Shown here: positions 36,074-44,770 of the stretch, one piece after another
How positions within the stretch are numbered: the stretch's first letter is position 1
How the letters are laid out: every line of letters starts with the position of its first letter
DNA from: Algoriphagus aestuariicola
GTDB lineage: Bacteria; Bacteroidota; Bacteroidia; Cytophagales; Cyclobacteriaceae
Direction of reading: 5' to 3'
Assembly (NCBI RefSeq): GCF_017254835.1
Contig: NZ_JAFKCW010000007.1
Coordinates: forward strand, 45,153-109,152
Length of the DNA stretch: 64,000 nt
Made by a program: the position numbers and the translations under genes
Notes under the pieces: model-generated
Told to the model about the DNA's origin: nothing
The model's database searches: none
What the model saw: the letters and a program-made list of their open reading frames with translations, nothing else

Positions 36074-38257
36074 TTAAGAATTCAAAGCTTCTAACACCCG
36101 ATCTGGGGTGAATGGCATATGTCGTAAATATTTTCCGGTTAATTGTAGGAAAGCATTGGCAATGGCTCCAGCCACCATGGGGGTAGCTGTTTCTCCAACT
36201 CCTTGGGGAGTTTCTCCAGATGGAATTAAAACTGTTTCAATGATGTCTGGCGAATCCTGCATTCTCAATAAAGAATAATCATTGAAATTATTTTGCTGGA
36301 TGTGACCATCGACCACGGAAATTCTTTCTTTGAGAGCACTGCTGATGCCCATGATAATTCCTCCTTCCATTTGGGCTTTGACATTGTCGGGTTGAATGAT
36401 GGTTCCAGCATCCAAAGCAATCCAAACGCGATGCACTTTGATTTCGCCAGTTTCCTTATTTAGAGAAATCTCACAAACTCCGGTGCCCAAAGAGCCATGT
36501 TCCACAAAAGAAATCCCTTTGGCAAAACCCTCAGGAGAAGGTTCAGCCCAATTAGAAATTTCCACTGCTTTTTCCAAAGTAGCCAAAGCCCTAGGAGAAT
36601 TGGCCATCAGCTTTCTCCGAAGATCGACTGGATCCATTTTTTGGTCATAGGCAATTTGATCCAATATGGATTCAATGGCGAATTTATTCGGGCCATGTCC
36701 GACCGAACGCCAATGCTTCAATCGAATCCCGTGGGTAGTTGATCTCCAATCGGCAAACTGATTCGGAATGGCATAGTGATCATTTTGGATTCCACTGGCC
36801 ACCAGGTTTCCTCCATCTCCCACCACTGTATGGGAAAATGCATTGATATTTCCTGAAGCGTCAACACTTGCTTTGATTCGTTGTAGCGACATCGGTCGGT
36901 AAGTACCATAGCGTAGGTCATCTTCTCTGGTCCAAATGAGTTTGACGGGTTTTGGAGCTACTTCTTTTGCTAAAACAGCACATTCTTCCACAAAGTCACT
37001 GAGGCTTCTTCTTCCAAAACCGCCTCCCAGATACTGCAAATGGACGTTGACATTTTCTGGTGGGATTCCCAATATTCCTGGAACCCCGAGTTTCGTATCC
37101 ATTCCCTGTTGGCTGCCGACCCAGACTTCAGCTTTCTGCAGATCCTCCGAAACTTGAATAACTGCATTCAGTGGCTCTAATTGAGCATGATATACATAGT
37201 CGTTTTTATAATCGGCTTGGTAGACTTTGGAGGCATTTCGAAGGGCCTTTGAAACATCCCCTTCATTTGTGATGACCTCTCCCGACTGATTTTGATTGGC
37301 AATCTTTTCGTATTCCTGATAGATTTCTTCGGAATTGAAACCTGAAGCATCTGAACTGCTCCAATCAATTTTGAGTTGGCTTTTCGCTTTCAAAGCTTGC
37401 TCTAATTTGGAAGCTATCACACCGATGGCATAGTCAAAAGGAACAAGTTTGATCACTCCCTCCATGCCCAAAATTTCAGACTCATTGAGCAAAGTGGGTT
37501 TTGCGCCATGGAGATTTCCTCTTTCCAAAACTCCATAAACCATGTCAGGAAGCCGGACATCAATGGCAAACTGCGCAGTGCCATCAACTTTTGAAGGGAT
37601 TTCCGTCCTAGGGATTTCATGACCGATCAACTTGAATTTGTCCAGGGCTTTCAGTGGCACTTCTGATAAATCCGGCAAAGTTTCTCCAGCAACCAAATAG
37701 GGGATCAACTCTCCGTAGGAAATCGTTTTAGCCGATTCAGTATGAGAAACCACACTGTTTTCAACGCTTAACTCTTTTATAGGCACTTTCCAATGCTGAG
37801 CTGCAGCATGGAGCAAAATAGCTTTTGCTTGGGCACCTGCTGTTCGCATCGTATTGAAATAACTATTGGTAGTTCTGCTACCAACCGTAAACATCATCTT
37901 GCTGCCAGGAGACCAACCGGGAGAACCATAAGTTTCACTTTCCTGAGGGGAAAACTCCACTTTTACTTTAGACCAATCGGCATCCATTTCTTCGGCAAAA
38001 ATCAAAGGCAAAGAAGTCATGGAACCCTGTCCCATTTCTGAGGCAGGATTATAAATTATGATCTGACCATCTTCTGAAATCTTTACCCATGCTGTAATGG
38101 CATGTTTTTCGAATTGTTGTTGGATCGTCTTGGAGTCTGAACAGGAAACCAACGCGGGAAAAATCCCAGATGCTCCAATAAATAATGCGATCCCGCTTGA
38201 AGATTTTAGAAATTCTCTACGGTTTAAGATTCCGTTTTTTTGTGATGTTGGAAGCAT
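36074..38257 (-). CDS. Molybdopterin-binding subunit of a xanthine-oxidase-family dehydrogenase (IorB-like)
   Basis: Large subunit of a molybdenum hydroxylase of the isoquinoline 1-oxidoreductase / aldehyde dehydrogenase group, 727 residues. The N-terminus NRREFLKSSSGIALFIGASG is a twin-arginine signal followed by a lipobox-like VSCS, so the complex works in the periplasm. Molybdopterin-site landmarks are NPASEMGQGSMTSLP, QYLGGGFGRRS, GPNKFAIES and the C-terminal GVGETATPMVAGAIANA with the catalytic Glu. The substrate (an aldehyde or N-heterocycle) is not predictable. It pairs with the small [2Fe-2S] subunit 3 nt upstream. Base composition looks AT-richer than neighbouring genes. Confidence 0.92.
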   Translation of the reverse strand: MLPTSQKNGILNRREFLKSSSGIALFIGASGIFPALVSCSDSKTIQQQFEKHAITAWVKISEDGQIIIYNPASEMGQGSMTSLPLIFAEEMDADWSKVKVEFSPQESETYGSPGWSPGSKMMFTVGSRTTNSYFNTMRTAGAQAKAILLHAAAQHWKVPIKELSVENSVVSHTESAKTISYGELIPYLVAGETLPDLSEVPLKALDKFKLIGHEIPRTEIPSKVDGTAQFAIDVRLPDMVYGVLERGNLHGAKPTLLNESEILGMEGVIKLVPFDYAIGVIASKLEQALKAKSQLKIDWSSSDASGFNSEEIYQEYEKIANQNQSGEVITNEGDVSKALRNASKVYQADYKNDYVYHAQLEPLNAVIQVSEDLQKAEVWVGSQQGMDTKLGVPGILGIPPENVNVHLQYLGGGFGRRSLSDFVEECAVLAKEVAPKPVKLIWTREDDLRYGTYRPMSLQRIKASVDASGNINAFSHTVVGDGGNLVASGIQNDHYAIPNQFADWRSTTHGIRLKHWRSVGHGPNKFAIESILDQIAYDQKMDPVDLRRKLMANSPRALATLEKAVEISNWAEPSPEGFAKGISFVEHGSLGTGVCEISLNKETGEIKVHRVWIALDAGTIIQPDNVKAQMEGGIIMGISSALKERISVVDGHIQQNNFNDYSLLRMQDSPDIIETVLIPSGETPQGVGETATPMVAGAIANAFLQLTGKYLRHMPFTPDRVLEALNS

Positions 38258-38260
38258 GGT

Positions 38261-38722
38261 TTATTGATTTTGCGCTGCTAGTTGGATCGCTTGTACAATT
38301 CTCAAATAAGTACCACAGCGACAAATATTTCCATTCATATGAGCCTTGATTTCCTCTTTGGAAGGACTTGGATTGTTTTCTAACAAGGCTGCAGCTTGCA
38401 TAATCTGGCCAGAGTGACAGTAGCCGCATTGGGGTGCCTGCACTTCCACCCAAGCTTTTTGAAGGGGATGGTCTCCTCGTTCAGATAAGCCTTCTATGGT
38501 TTTGATCCTTTCTCCCTTCGAAAAATCGTCTACCGAAAGTACACAGGCCTTCATAGGAGAACCATCCACATGAATGGTACAAGCACCGCATTGCGCAATA
38601 CCACATCCATATTTGGTTCCAGTCAAACCCAAATGTTCCCTAAGCACCCAAAGCAAAGAAGTACCTTTATCTACCTCTACTGTATGATTTTGATCGTTGA
38701 TCGAAAGTGTATAGGATGGCAT
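38261..38722 (-). CDS. (2Fe-2S)-binding small subunit of molybdenum hydroxylase (IorA-like)
   Basis: A 153-residue electron-transfer subunit with two [2Fe-2S] clusters. The plant-ferredoxin-type site has Cys40, Cys45, Cys48 and Cys60 (YGCGIAQCGACTI); the second, helical site has Cys99, Cys102, Cys134 and Cys136 (CGYC, CRC). All eight ligands are present. The ATG at 38720-38722 is preferred to an upstream TTG because homologues begin at this point. It has no signal peptide and would be carried to the periplasm by the Tat signal of the large subunit. No dedicated cytochrome gene is adjacent, unlike in many iorAB operons. Confidence 0.93.
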   Translation of the reverse strand: MPSYTLSINDQNHTVEVDKGTSLLWVLREHLGLTGTKYGCGIAQCGACTIHVDGSPMKACVLSVDDFSKGERIKTIEGLSERGDHPLQKAWVEVQAPQCGYCHSGQIMQAAALLENNPSPSKEEIKAHMNGNICRCGTYLRIVQAIQLAAQNQ

Positions 38723-39058
38723 AGATTGACTTTTTTTACTATTCAAATTACTGAAAAAAAGCCAATTGCCAAATTGATGAATTTGCTACACTATCAACAG
38801 ACATATCTAAGTAGAATCAAAAAATGGTTGTTACATCAGGGTGGGATTTGCCTACTTTAATAGTTCCATCACCTCTCCAAGAGGGAAGTGTTTAGGCATC
38901 GATGGTGCTAGTGCAGATTTCTTTTGCCAGTTGTTTAATGGTCTTCATTGCCGTTCCAGTTTGGGCTAAACCAAAAAAACTTCTGAATTGTCGAGGCCTT
39001 CAGAAGTTTTATTTTTTATCACTTGTCAATCCAAGCAAGGCATCCAGAAAGCTAAGTC
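38723..39058. other. Intergenic stretch between iorA and the MBL hydrolase gene
   Basis: 336 nt, AT-rich. The only structured element is the hairpin at 38976-39012. A short minus-strand frame reading AMKTIKQLAKEICTSTIDA before a stop looks protein-like but is too short to call. No RNA gene is recognised. Confidence 0.5.
38974..39016. terminator. Terminator of the MBL hydrolase gene
   Basis: Stem AAACTTCTGA/TCAGAAGTTT (38978-38987 with 39000-39009) with TTTTTTT on the minus strand after the stem, 45 nt past the hydrolase stop codon. Its core resembles the hairpin at 36010-36039. Confidence 0.75.
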
Positions 39059-39895
39059 CTAGTCCAACTCAAACTCGTCACCCTCAGCGCACATTCGCAC
39101 TTCTATATCAGACTCACGCTCCAGGCAGGCGGTTTCGAGCATTTCATCGATCTCGACGTCAGTACGAGTAGGTTCATGGTGGATAAGCTGTAGTTTCTTG
39201 ACTTTGCACAGCTCTGCAAAGGCAATCGCATCCTGCACTGAGCAATGCCCCCAGCCCGTCTTGGCAAAGTACTCTCTATCGGTATAGCTTCCATCGTGGA
39301 AAAGAATATCTGCCGACTTGGCAATCTCAAAGCCAGAAGTCCATTCCGGATCATTGGGAAAGTTGCATGATCCCAATTGTAGCTCATGGTCGGGAATATA
39401 TGCGACGACCGACCTCTCGGTCATCAGGCGATAGCCCAAAGTTGGCCCCGGATGGCAGATATATTCGCTTTGGATCATGACCTCACCTATGGAAAATTCC
39501 TCGTTGTTCAATTCATGAATGACAGGGTGCTTCGGAAGTTCATTGAATCGGATCGGAAACAACGGAGGAGAAAAATACCTTCGAAGACGATTAATCAACG
39601 ATTCGCAGGATGCGGAGGGCCCCCAGATATGAACTGTCACGTCCGGGTTGTACAGGGGGAGAAAAAAGCCCAAGCCCATCATATGGTCAATATGTAGGTG
39701 GGTCAGTAAAATGTGGATCTCCTTTAGTTCTGTGCTGAGATACCTGCCCAAACGCTGTATCCCTGACCCCGAATCCAAAATGATGCAGGCATCCCCATGC
39801 GTCACCTCAAAGCAGGAGGTGTTACCGCCAAAGCGATAATTTTCAGGCCCAGGTGATGGAAGGGAACCTCTGCATCCCCATACTTTTACCTTCAT
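39059..39895 (-). CDS. MBL-fold metallo-hydrolase (RNase Z / phosphodiesterase-like)
   Basis: A 278-residue metallo-beta-lactamase-fold hydrolase. The start KVKVWGCRGSLPSPGPENYRFG and the metal motif THLHIDHMMG mark the branch that includes cyclic-nucleotide phosphodiesterases and RNase Z-like enzymes. Further ligands lie in YICHPGPTLGYRL, FHDGSYT (Asp) and IHHEPTR (His). No signal peptide, so cytoplasmic. The ATG overlaps the stop of the preceding PAS gene by four bases (ATGA), so translation of the two is coupled and a sensor-effector partnership is plausible. Substrate unknown. Confidence 0.87.
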   Translation of the reverse strand: MKVKVWGCRGSLPSPGPENYRFGGNTSCFEVTHGDACIILDSGSGIQRLGRYLSTELKEIHILLTHLHIDHMMGLGFFLPLYNPDVTVHIWGPSASCESLINRLRRYFSPPLFPIRFNELPKHPVIHELNNEEFSIGEVMIQSEYICHPGPTLGYRLMTERSVVAYIPDHELQLGSCNFPNDPEWTSGFEIAKSADILFHDGSYTDREYFAKTGWGHCSVQDAIAFAELCKVKKLQLIHHEPTRTDVEIDEMLETACLERESDIEVRMCAEGDEFELD

Positions 39896-40284
39896 GACTC
39901 GCTTTTCCAAAACATCGCTATGGCACCCAGATACCTATTGGGTCTCCCCTCCAAGGGAAAGGAAGTGACCGTGATGACCACTCTTTCGCCTTTGACATTG
40001 TCTATGCTAAACGATCCGTGAGCAGGCTGGCGTGTGTTCAACGTACGAACCAACGGCAGGTCTTCTGGGGGCATGGGATTTCCATCAAGATCTGCTGGGC
40101 GGAACATCGTCGCCCATTCCTCTACTCTCATCCCTCCTGTGTCTGTAAACCTCAATCCCAAAATCCCTTCGGCGGCCTCATTGTAAAAAAGAAGGTTTCC
40201 TTCGGGATCTACCAAAAAAAATGGCATGCTAAGGCTGTCTCCAAATTGCCTGGCCAAAATCAATTCCAAAGGCTGTGCTGGCAT
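39892..40284 (-). CDS. Single-domain PAS protein
   Basis: A 130-residue protein made of essentially one PAS domain: DSLSMPFFLVDPEGNLLFYNEAAEGILG is the PAS core with the conserved N and G positions, and the end ERVVITVTSFPLEGRPNRYLGAIAMFW matches the PAC part. No output domain is fused. PAS domains bind small ligands or redox cofactors, or mediate protein contacts. The overlap with the MBL hydrolase start suggests it senses a signal and acts on that enzyme. No obvious cofactor-binding Cys or His is seen. Confidence 0.85.
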   Translation of the reverse strand: MPAQPLELILARQFGDSLSMPFFLVDPEGNLLFYNEAAEGILGLRFTDTGGMRVEEWATMFRPADLDGNPMPPEDLPLVRTLNTRQPAHGSFSIDNVKGERVVITVTSFPLEGRPNRYLGAIAMFWKSES

Positions 40285-40419
40285 GGTCGAGAGGGTCTAT
40301 ATAAAAATCAAGAAAAGTTAAACATTTTTCAGGATAGCATACTGTTCATTTTTAGGGAAATGCCTGGCTGAAATCCCAGAAAAATTTCAAAACTTTAGGA
40401 TTCCCTCTCGCAGAACCAG

Positions 40420-40860
40420 ATGAGTACAGAATTGCTCCTAAGATTTTTTCATTTTGTCAGCATTTTTGCCATCGTGGGTGTATTGGTATCAGAACACCTA
40501 CTGTTGAAGCCCCGGTTAAGCAAAAAAGAAATCGGCCAACTCGCCAAAATTGATGGGCTATACGGTTTTGCTGTATTGACGCTATTGGGGGCGGGGCTGA
40601 CGCTGTGGCTGGGAGGGTTTGGAAAACCAACTGAATTTTACACCGAAAATCCAGTCTTTCACCTAAAATTGACCCTGTTTATCTCCATTGGACTCCTTTC
40701 AATTTACCCTACCGTCTTCTTTCTGAAAAATCGAAAAGGAAATCCACAGGATATAGTAGACATTCCAAAGGCTATTTTTTGGCTGATCCGAGCGGAACTG
40801 TTGCTGCTCTTTCTCATTCCGATTTTAGCAGGCATGATGGCCAAGGGAATCGGTTTGTAA
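40420..40860 (+). CDS. DUF2214 family membrane protein
   Basis: A 146-residue inner-membrane protein with four predicted helices: about 5-24 (LLRFFHFVSIFAIVGVLVSE), 47-66, 80-100 and 120-143. The N-terminal helix with RFFHF and SEHLLL and the ALTLLGAG-like second helix match DUF2214, a family of unknown function. The conserved His residues in helix 1 could bind haem or metal, but this is speculation. It is alone in its orientation, between the PAS gene and the convergent esterase gene. Confidence 0.8.
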   Translation: MSTELLLRFFHFVSIFAIVGVLVSEHLLLKPRLSKKEIGQLAKIDGLYGFAVLTLLGAGLTLWLGGFGKPTEFYTENPVFHLKLTLFISIGLLSIYPTVFFLKNRKGNPQDIVDIPKAIFWLIRAELLLLFLIPILAGMMAKGIGL

Positions 40861-40989
40861 CAGAAATATGACAGCTGAATGCGGAAAACGCGCCAGTTGC
40901 CCAAGCAATTCCCCTATCCGGTCATCCTAGATACGAATGAGCGCAAAACCCAAAAATATCCCTTCGAGAAAGCCAGGATTATCGGATCC

Positions 40990-42315
40990 TTACTTTTTCA
41001 ACTTTTCAAAAAGCCAATCTTCGGATTTCTTGCCTTGCTCCGGGTAAGTCCAGTGTCCTGTCTCGGGGATCACAAAAACCTCCTTTGGGGCCTTGATTTC
41101 ATTGTAAGCAGAATAATAGGAAGTCGGGGGACAGGTGTCGTCGTTGTAGCCCCAACTATAGAATCCAGGTGTCTTCAATATTCTCGCGAAATTTACCACG
41201 TCATAGTAGCTCAGGGTCTCAATCGCTTCAGGATAGTTGTAATACTGGAGGTTGTTTCCCGCAAACATGTGCGGCCAACCTCCCGCTCTACCATGGAGAT
41301 AGCCGGTCATATCGCTCAGAGCGGGATACATGGAGGAGAGATACTTGATCCGCGGGTCAAGGGCGGCTGTGATAATTGACAAAGCCCCACCTTGACTTCC
41401 TCCATGGATTCCCAAATTACTTCCGTCAAACTGTGGCAATGAAAACAAAAAATCCACCGCGCGAATACAGCCCAGGTATACACGCTTGTAGTAGTAAATT
41501 TCCTTGTCCGAAATATTGAAATTCCAGTAACCGTTTAGCGCTCCACTGGCCAAATTGCTATATACATCCTGAGGCAAGTCAATCGGAATTCCGTGGATGC
41601 CGATCTGCAGCGTGATTGCGCCACGAGCTGCCTTTGCCATATCACCAAAGTAAGGGCGTATACCCGCTCCCGGCACCTGTAGAATTGCGGGGAACTTCCC
41701 AGCACCCTTTGGCACGGTTAGGACCCCATAAACCCGACTGTTTCTGATATTCTGGAAGTTTACATGATAAATATCCACCGCTTCCGTGCTTCTCTCCGGT
41801 ATATGGATGATCTTGGCATCCAAGGGAACCTCCGCCAATTCCGCTTTCCCTTTGTCCCAAAAAGCCTGAAAGTCCTCGGGCATCTTCACCGTCGGCTTGA
41901 TCATTTCAGGCTCAAAGGCTGCGGTCCCCAATCCCCTGTATTCCTTTCCGTCAATCGTGGCAAAAACTTCGCATCGGAGAAATCCGGGCGCTTTCATACC
42001 GGGAGCGGAAATTGAAGCCTTACCGTCTTTGAGTTGTAAAGGTCCCTCTTGGATAGGTTCCATTTTTTCCTCTTTGACAAAATAGCGAACGTTTTTCACC
42101 GGAACAGGCCGACCAGATTGGGTGACGGAGACGATAAAGTCTACTTTTTCCCCGACTTTGTACGTCCAATCCATCTTGTCCGGAGAAACAGAAATATCCA
42201 AATATTGCTTTTGGATCTGTGCAAAAGATGTCGCCGAAAAACTGACAACAAGTAGTATTAGAATTGCGAGTTTCAGGCTTTTGGTCGCCTTGATCGAAGA
42301 ATGGGAAGGGGTCAT
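40990..42315 (-). CDS. Acetyl-xylan esterase / cephalosporin-C deacetylase family (CE7-like), exported
   Basis: Alpha/beta hydrolase with an N-terminal extra domain, 441 residues. The signal peptide (LKLAILILLVVSFSATSFA) directs it to the periplasm or beyond. The esterase core begins around residue 130 (KPTVKMPEDFQAFWDKGKAEL, the usual AXE1 start). The nucleophile is in GIHGGSQGGALS, the acid in SWGYNDDTCPP and the His in ETGHWTYPEQ, so the triad is complete. These enzymes deacetylate oligosaccharides or small acetyl esters; the true substrate is open. The preceding 100 residues form a beta-sandwich-like domain. Confidence 0.87.
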   Translation of the reverse strand: MTPSHSSIKATKSLKLAILILLVVSFSATSFAQIQKQYLDISVSPDKMDWTYKVGEKVDFIVSVTQSGRPVPVKNVRYFVKEEKMEPIQEGPLQLKDGKASISAPGMKAPGFLRCEVFATIDGKEYRGLGTAAFEPEMIKPTVKMPEDFQAFWDKGKAELAEVPLDAKIIHIPERSTEAVDIYHVNFQNIRNSRVYGVLTVPKGAGKFPAILQVPGAGIRPYFGDMAKAARGAITLQIGIHGIPIDLPQDVYSNLASGALNGYWNFNISDKEIYYYKRVYLGCIRAVDFLFSLPQFDGSNLGIHGGSQGGALSIITAALDPRIKYLSSMYPALSDMTGYLHGRAGGWPHMFAGNNLQYYNYPEAIETLSYYDVVNFARILKTPGFYSWGYNDDTCPPTSYYSAYNEIKAPKEVFVIPETGHWTYPEQGKKSEDWLFEKLKK

Positions 42316-42389
42316 TGTTTGGGGAAAAGATTAAAAGTTAGAAATTTTTATTTTTTGGGGAAATCAAATGTCTTGAACCTTCGCGAAAC

Positions 42390-43481
42390 CTAGTCTCCGA
42401 AGAAAATACCGAGACCTTTCGCAGCCTCCACCAAAGTCCCCTTGGGATCGACGTAGTTGTAAGCGCTGATCGCTTCTTTGATTGGCACAGAGGTGTATTG
42501 GTTGTTTTTGAGCACGACTAGTTCTCCGTATTTCCCGGCCAGCACCAGCTCCATGGCTGTGACCCCGAAAACCGATGCAATCACCCGGTCATAAGCTATC
42601 GGCGTACCTCCCCTCTGTGTGTGCCCCAACACCGTCTCGCGAATATCAGCGGTGATCCCCGCATCCTTGAGCTGCTGGCTGAGCGCATAGCAGACGCCAC
42701 CCAGACGGACCGCATGCCTTCCTTCCTCTCCCTTGGTTGCCGTGATCGTTCCGTCTTTGGCTTTTGCTCCCTCAGCTATCACAATATTGACAAAGCCACG
42801 TCCATCTACATAACGTTCGTTGATCTTGGATACCAGTGCTTGCAGATCATATGGAATCTCTGGGATCAGACAGATTTCAGCCCCGCCTGAGATGGCCGTG
42901 TAGAGAGCAATCCAACCCGCATCCCTGCCCATCACTTCCATGATCATTACCCGGTGATGACTGCTTGCAGTGGTCACCAGGCGATCGAATGATTCGGAGG
43001 CCGTTTGAACAGCGGTTTGGAAGCCAAAAGTAAAATCCGTGGAATTAAGATCATTGTCAATCGTCTTTGGAACACCCACTACGGGCATTCCCGCCTCAAA
43101 CATCGCCTGGGAAATGGCCTGTGACCCATCCCCCCCAATATTTATCAACGCCTCAAAACCCTTTTCCTTCAAGCGGTCTACCAGCCAGGGTATCCGATTG
43201 ATATACTTTATGTAGCCATCAGCTTGTTTTTCCGGATAGTTCATCGGATTGCCTTTGTTTGTTGTGCCGAGTATGGTCCCTCCTTTCACATGGATCCCCG
43301 CGACTGTTTTCTTATCTAGTCTGATCAAGCGGGTAGGTTCCTCCATCAGCCCATTGAGCGCTTCAAAGCTTCCCCAGACTTCCCAATCCTCCTCCTTGGA
43401 AGCTCGTTTTACAATCCCGCGGATGACCGCGTTGAGGCCAGGGCAGTCTCCGCCACCGGTGGCAACCAATAGTTTCTTCAT
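42390..43481 (-). CDS. pfkA: 6-phosphofructokinase
   Basis: Phosphorylates fructose 6-phosphate in glycolysis; 363 residues. Begins KKLLVATGGGDCPGLNAVIRG, the phosphate-donor loop. The donor-determining positions read GGDGS (Gly119, ATP-type) and PKTIDND (Lys139), the combination seen in the long-chain ATP enzymes related to actinobacterial PFKs, so ATP use is predicted rather than pyrophosphate. The MEVMGRDAGW motif and catalytic Asp in TIDND are intact. It has a single-gene layout, divergent from ppk2 across a 188-nt gap. Confidence 0.93.
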   Translation of the reverse strand: MKKLLVATGGGDCPGLNAVIRGIVKRASKEEDWEVWGSFEALNGLMEEPTRLIRLDKKTVAGIHVKGGTILGTTNKGNPMNYPEKQADGYIKYINRIPWLVDRLKEKGFEALINIGGDGSQAISQAMFEAGMPVVGVPKTIDNDLNSTDFTFGFQTAVQTASESFDRLVTTASSHHRVMIMEVMGRDAGWIALYTAISGGAEICLIPEIPYDLQALVSKINERYVDGRGFVNIVIAEGAKAKDGTITATKGEEGRHAVRLGGVCYALSQQLKDAGITADIRETVLGHTQRGGTPIAYDRVIASVFGVTAMELVLAGKYGELVVLKNNQYTSVPIKEAISAYNYVDPKGTLVEAAKGLGIFFGD

Positions 43482-43669
43482 AGCTTAATTCACGAGATTT
43501 TCAGTCGACAGCTTTTTTTTTAGTCGGTTTAAAAAAAAGAAGATAGGGAATATTTCAGGATTTTCCCTGTATCTTTTTACAAGCTTGGAGCGAATTTGAA
43601 CGCAGGATTTACACCTATTTTCCAGCGCAAAGTCGCCTCAGCCTTATTTTTCCTTTTGAACAACAGACT

Positions 43670-44614
43670 ATGATAGGCGAAGAAAACCTCACAGCGAAGA
43701 CATTCAAAAAAATGAGCGACGAAGAGCTGATCAAGCGGGCGAAGAAATTTTCCAAACGCTACTGTGTCGGCAATGGCAAAGACTTCAAACTCAAAAACTT
43801 TTCCAGCTCACCAAAAAAAACGTTTGGTCCAGAAGACAAATCCACCTTCAAAGAAGCCTTGGAACAGGGAATCGACGCCTTGGCGGAGCTGCAGGAAGTG
43901 TTGTACGCCCAAGACAAATGGTCTCTGCTGGTAATCTTTCAAGCGATGGATGCTGCAGGAAAGGATGGCGCGATCAAGCATGTACTGTCCGGAGTCAATC
44001 CCCAAGGATGCCATGTCAACTCCTTCAAGGCACCAAGCGCGGAGGAACTGGACCATGATTTTCTCTGGCGCTGCATCACCAAATTGCCAGAACGGGGAAA
44101 AATCGGGATTTTCAACCGCTCCTATTACGAGGAAGTGCTGGTGGTGCGGGTACATGAGGGAATTCTGCGTAACCAAAAACTTCCACAAAAGCTAGTGACC
44201 AAAAAAATTTGGGAACAGCGCCTGGAAGACATCCATAATTTTGAAAAATACCTGCACCGCAACGGGACCAAGGTCATCAAAATCTTCCTCAACGTCTCCA
44301 AAGAGGAGCAAAAGTCGCGCTTTCTAGAGAGAATCGAAGAGCCGGACAAAAACTGGAAGTTTAGCTCATCGGATATCAAAGAAAGGGGCTATTGGGATCA
44401 GTACATGAAGGCTTACGAAGATGCGATCAGAAAAACCTCAACCAAGGACAGTCCTTGGTACGTGATTCCGGCGGACAACAAGCCCTATGCGCGCATTGCC
44501 GTGGCTTCAGCCATCATTCATGCCTTGGACGAAATGGACTTAGCCTTCCCCCAGCTGTCGGCCGAAGAGCAAGCCAAGCTTCAGGAGATGAAGCAGCTGC
44601 TGACGGAAGAATAG
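43670..44614 (+). CDS. Polyphosphate kinase 2 family protein
   Basis: Transfers phosphate between polyphosphate and nucleotides (ADP/AMP/GDP), 314 residues, one PPK2 domain. The Walker A-like loop is FQAMDAAGKDGAIKHV at about 90-105 and the Walker B/lid region is GKIGIFNRSYYEEVLVVRVH. The phrases HLHRNGTKVIKIFLNVSKEEQ and DIKERGYWDQYM are standard for PPK2 of the polyphosphate:AMP/ADP type. Whether it makes ATP from AMP or ADP cannot be settled by eye. It is monocistronic, cytoplasmic, and follows a 188-nt divergent intergenic space. Confidence 0.92.
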   Translation: MIGEENLTAKTFKKMSDEELIKRAKKFSKRYCVGNGKDFKLKNFSSSPKKTFGPEDKSTFKEALEQGIDALAELQEVLYAQDKWSLLVIFQAMDAAGKDGAIKHVLSGVNPQGCHVNSFKAPSAEELDHDFLWRCITKLPERGKIGIFNRSYYEEVLVVRVHEGILRNQKLPQKLVTKKIWEQRLEDIHNFEKYLHRNGTKVIKIFLNVSKEEQKSRFLERIEEPDKNWKFSSSDIKERGYWDQYMKAYEDAIRKTSTKDSPWYVIPADNKPYARIAVASAIIHALDEMDLAFPQLSAEEQAKLQEMKQLLTEE

Positions 44615-44770
44615 ACAGCCGGAGTTTTAGGTAGCCATTCGCGATGATCAGCAGGTAGCTTGTACGATATTCTATAAAGTTAATTCTTGGTCAAGATGGG
44701 ATCAAAACACCATATACGCTATGCTCAGGCATACCCAAGTGCTTGATACTAATATCTTGCTACTTGTTAC

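Noticed and set aside
38902-39171. 89-codon plus-strand frame near iorA
   Set aside because: Overlaps the terminator and the 3' end of the MBL gene; low-complexity sequence.
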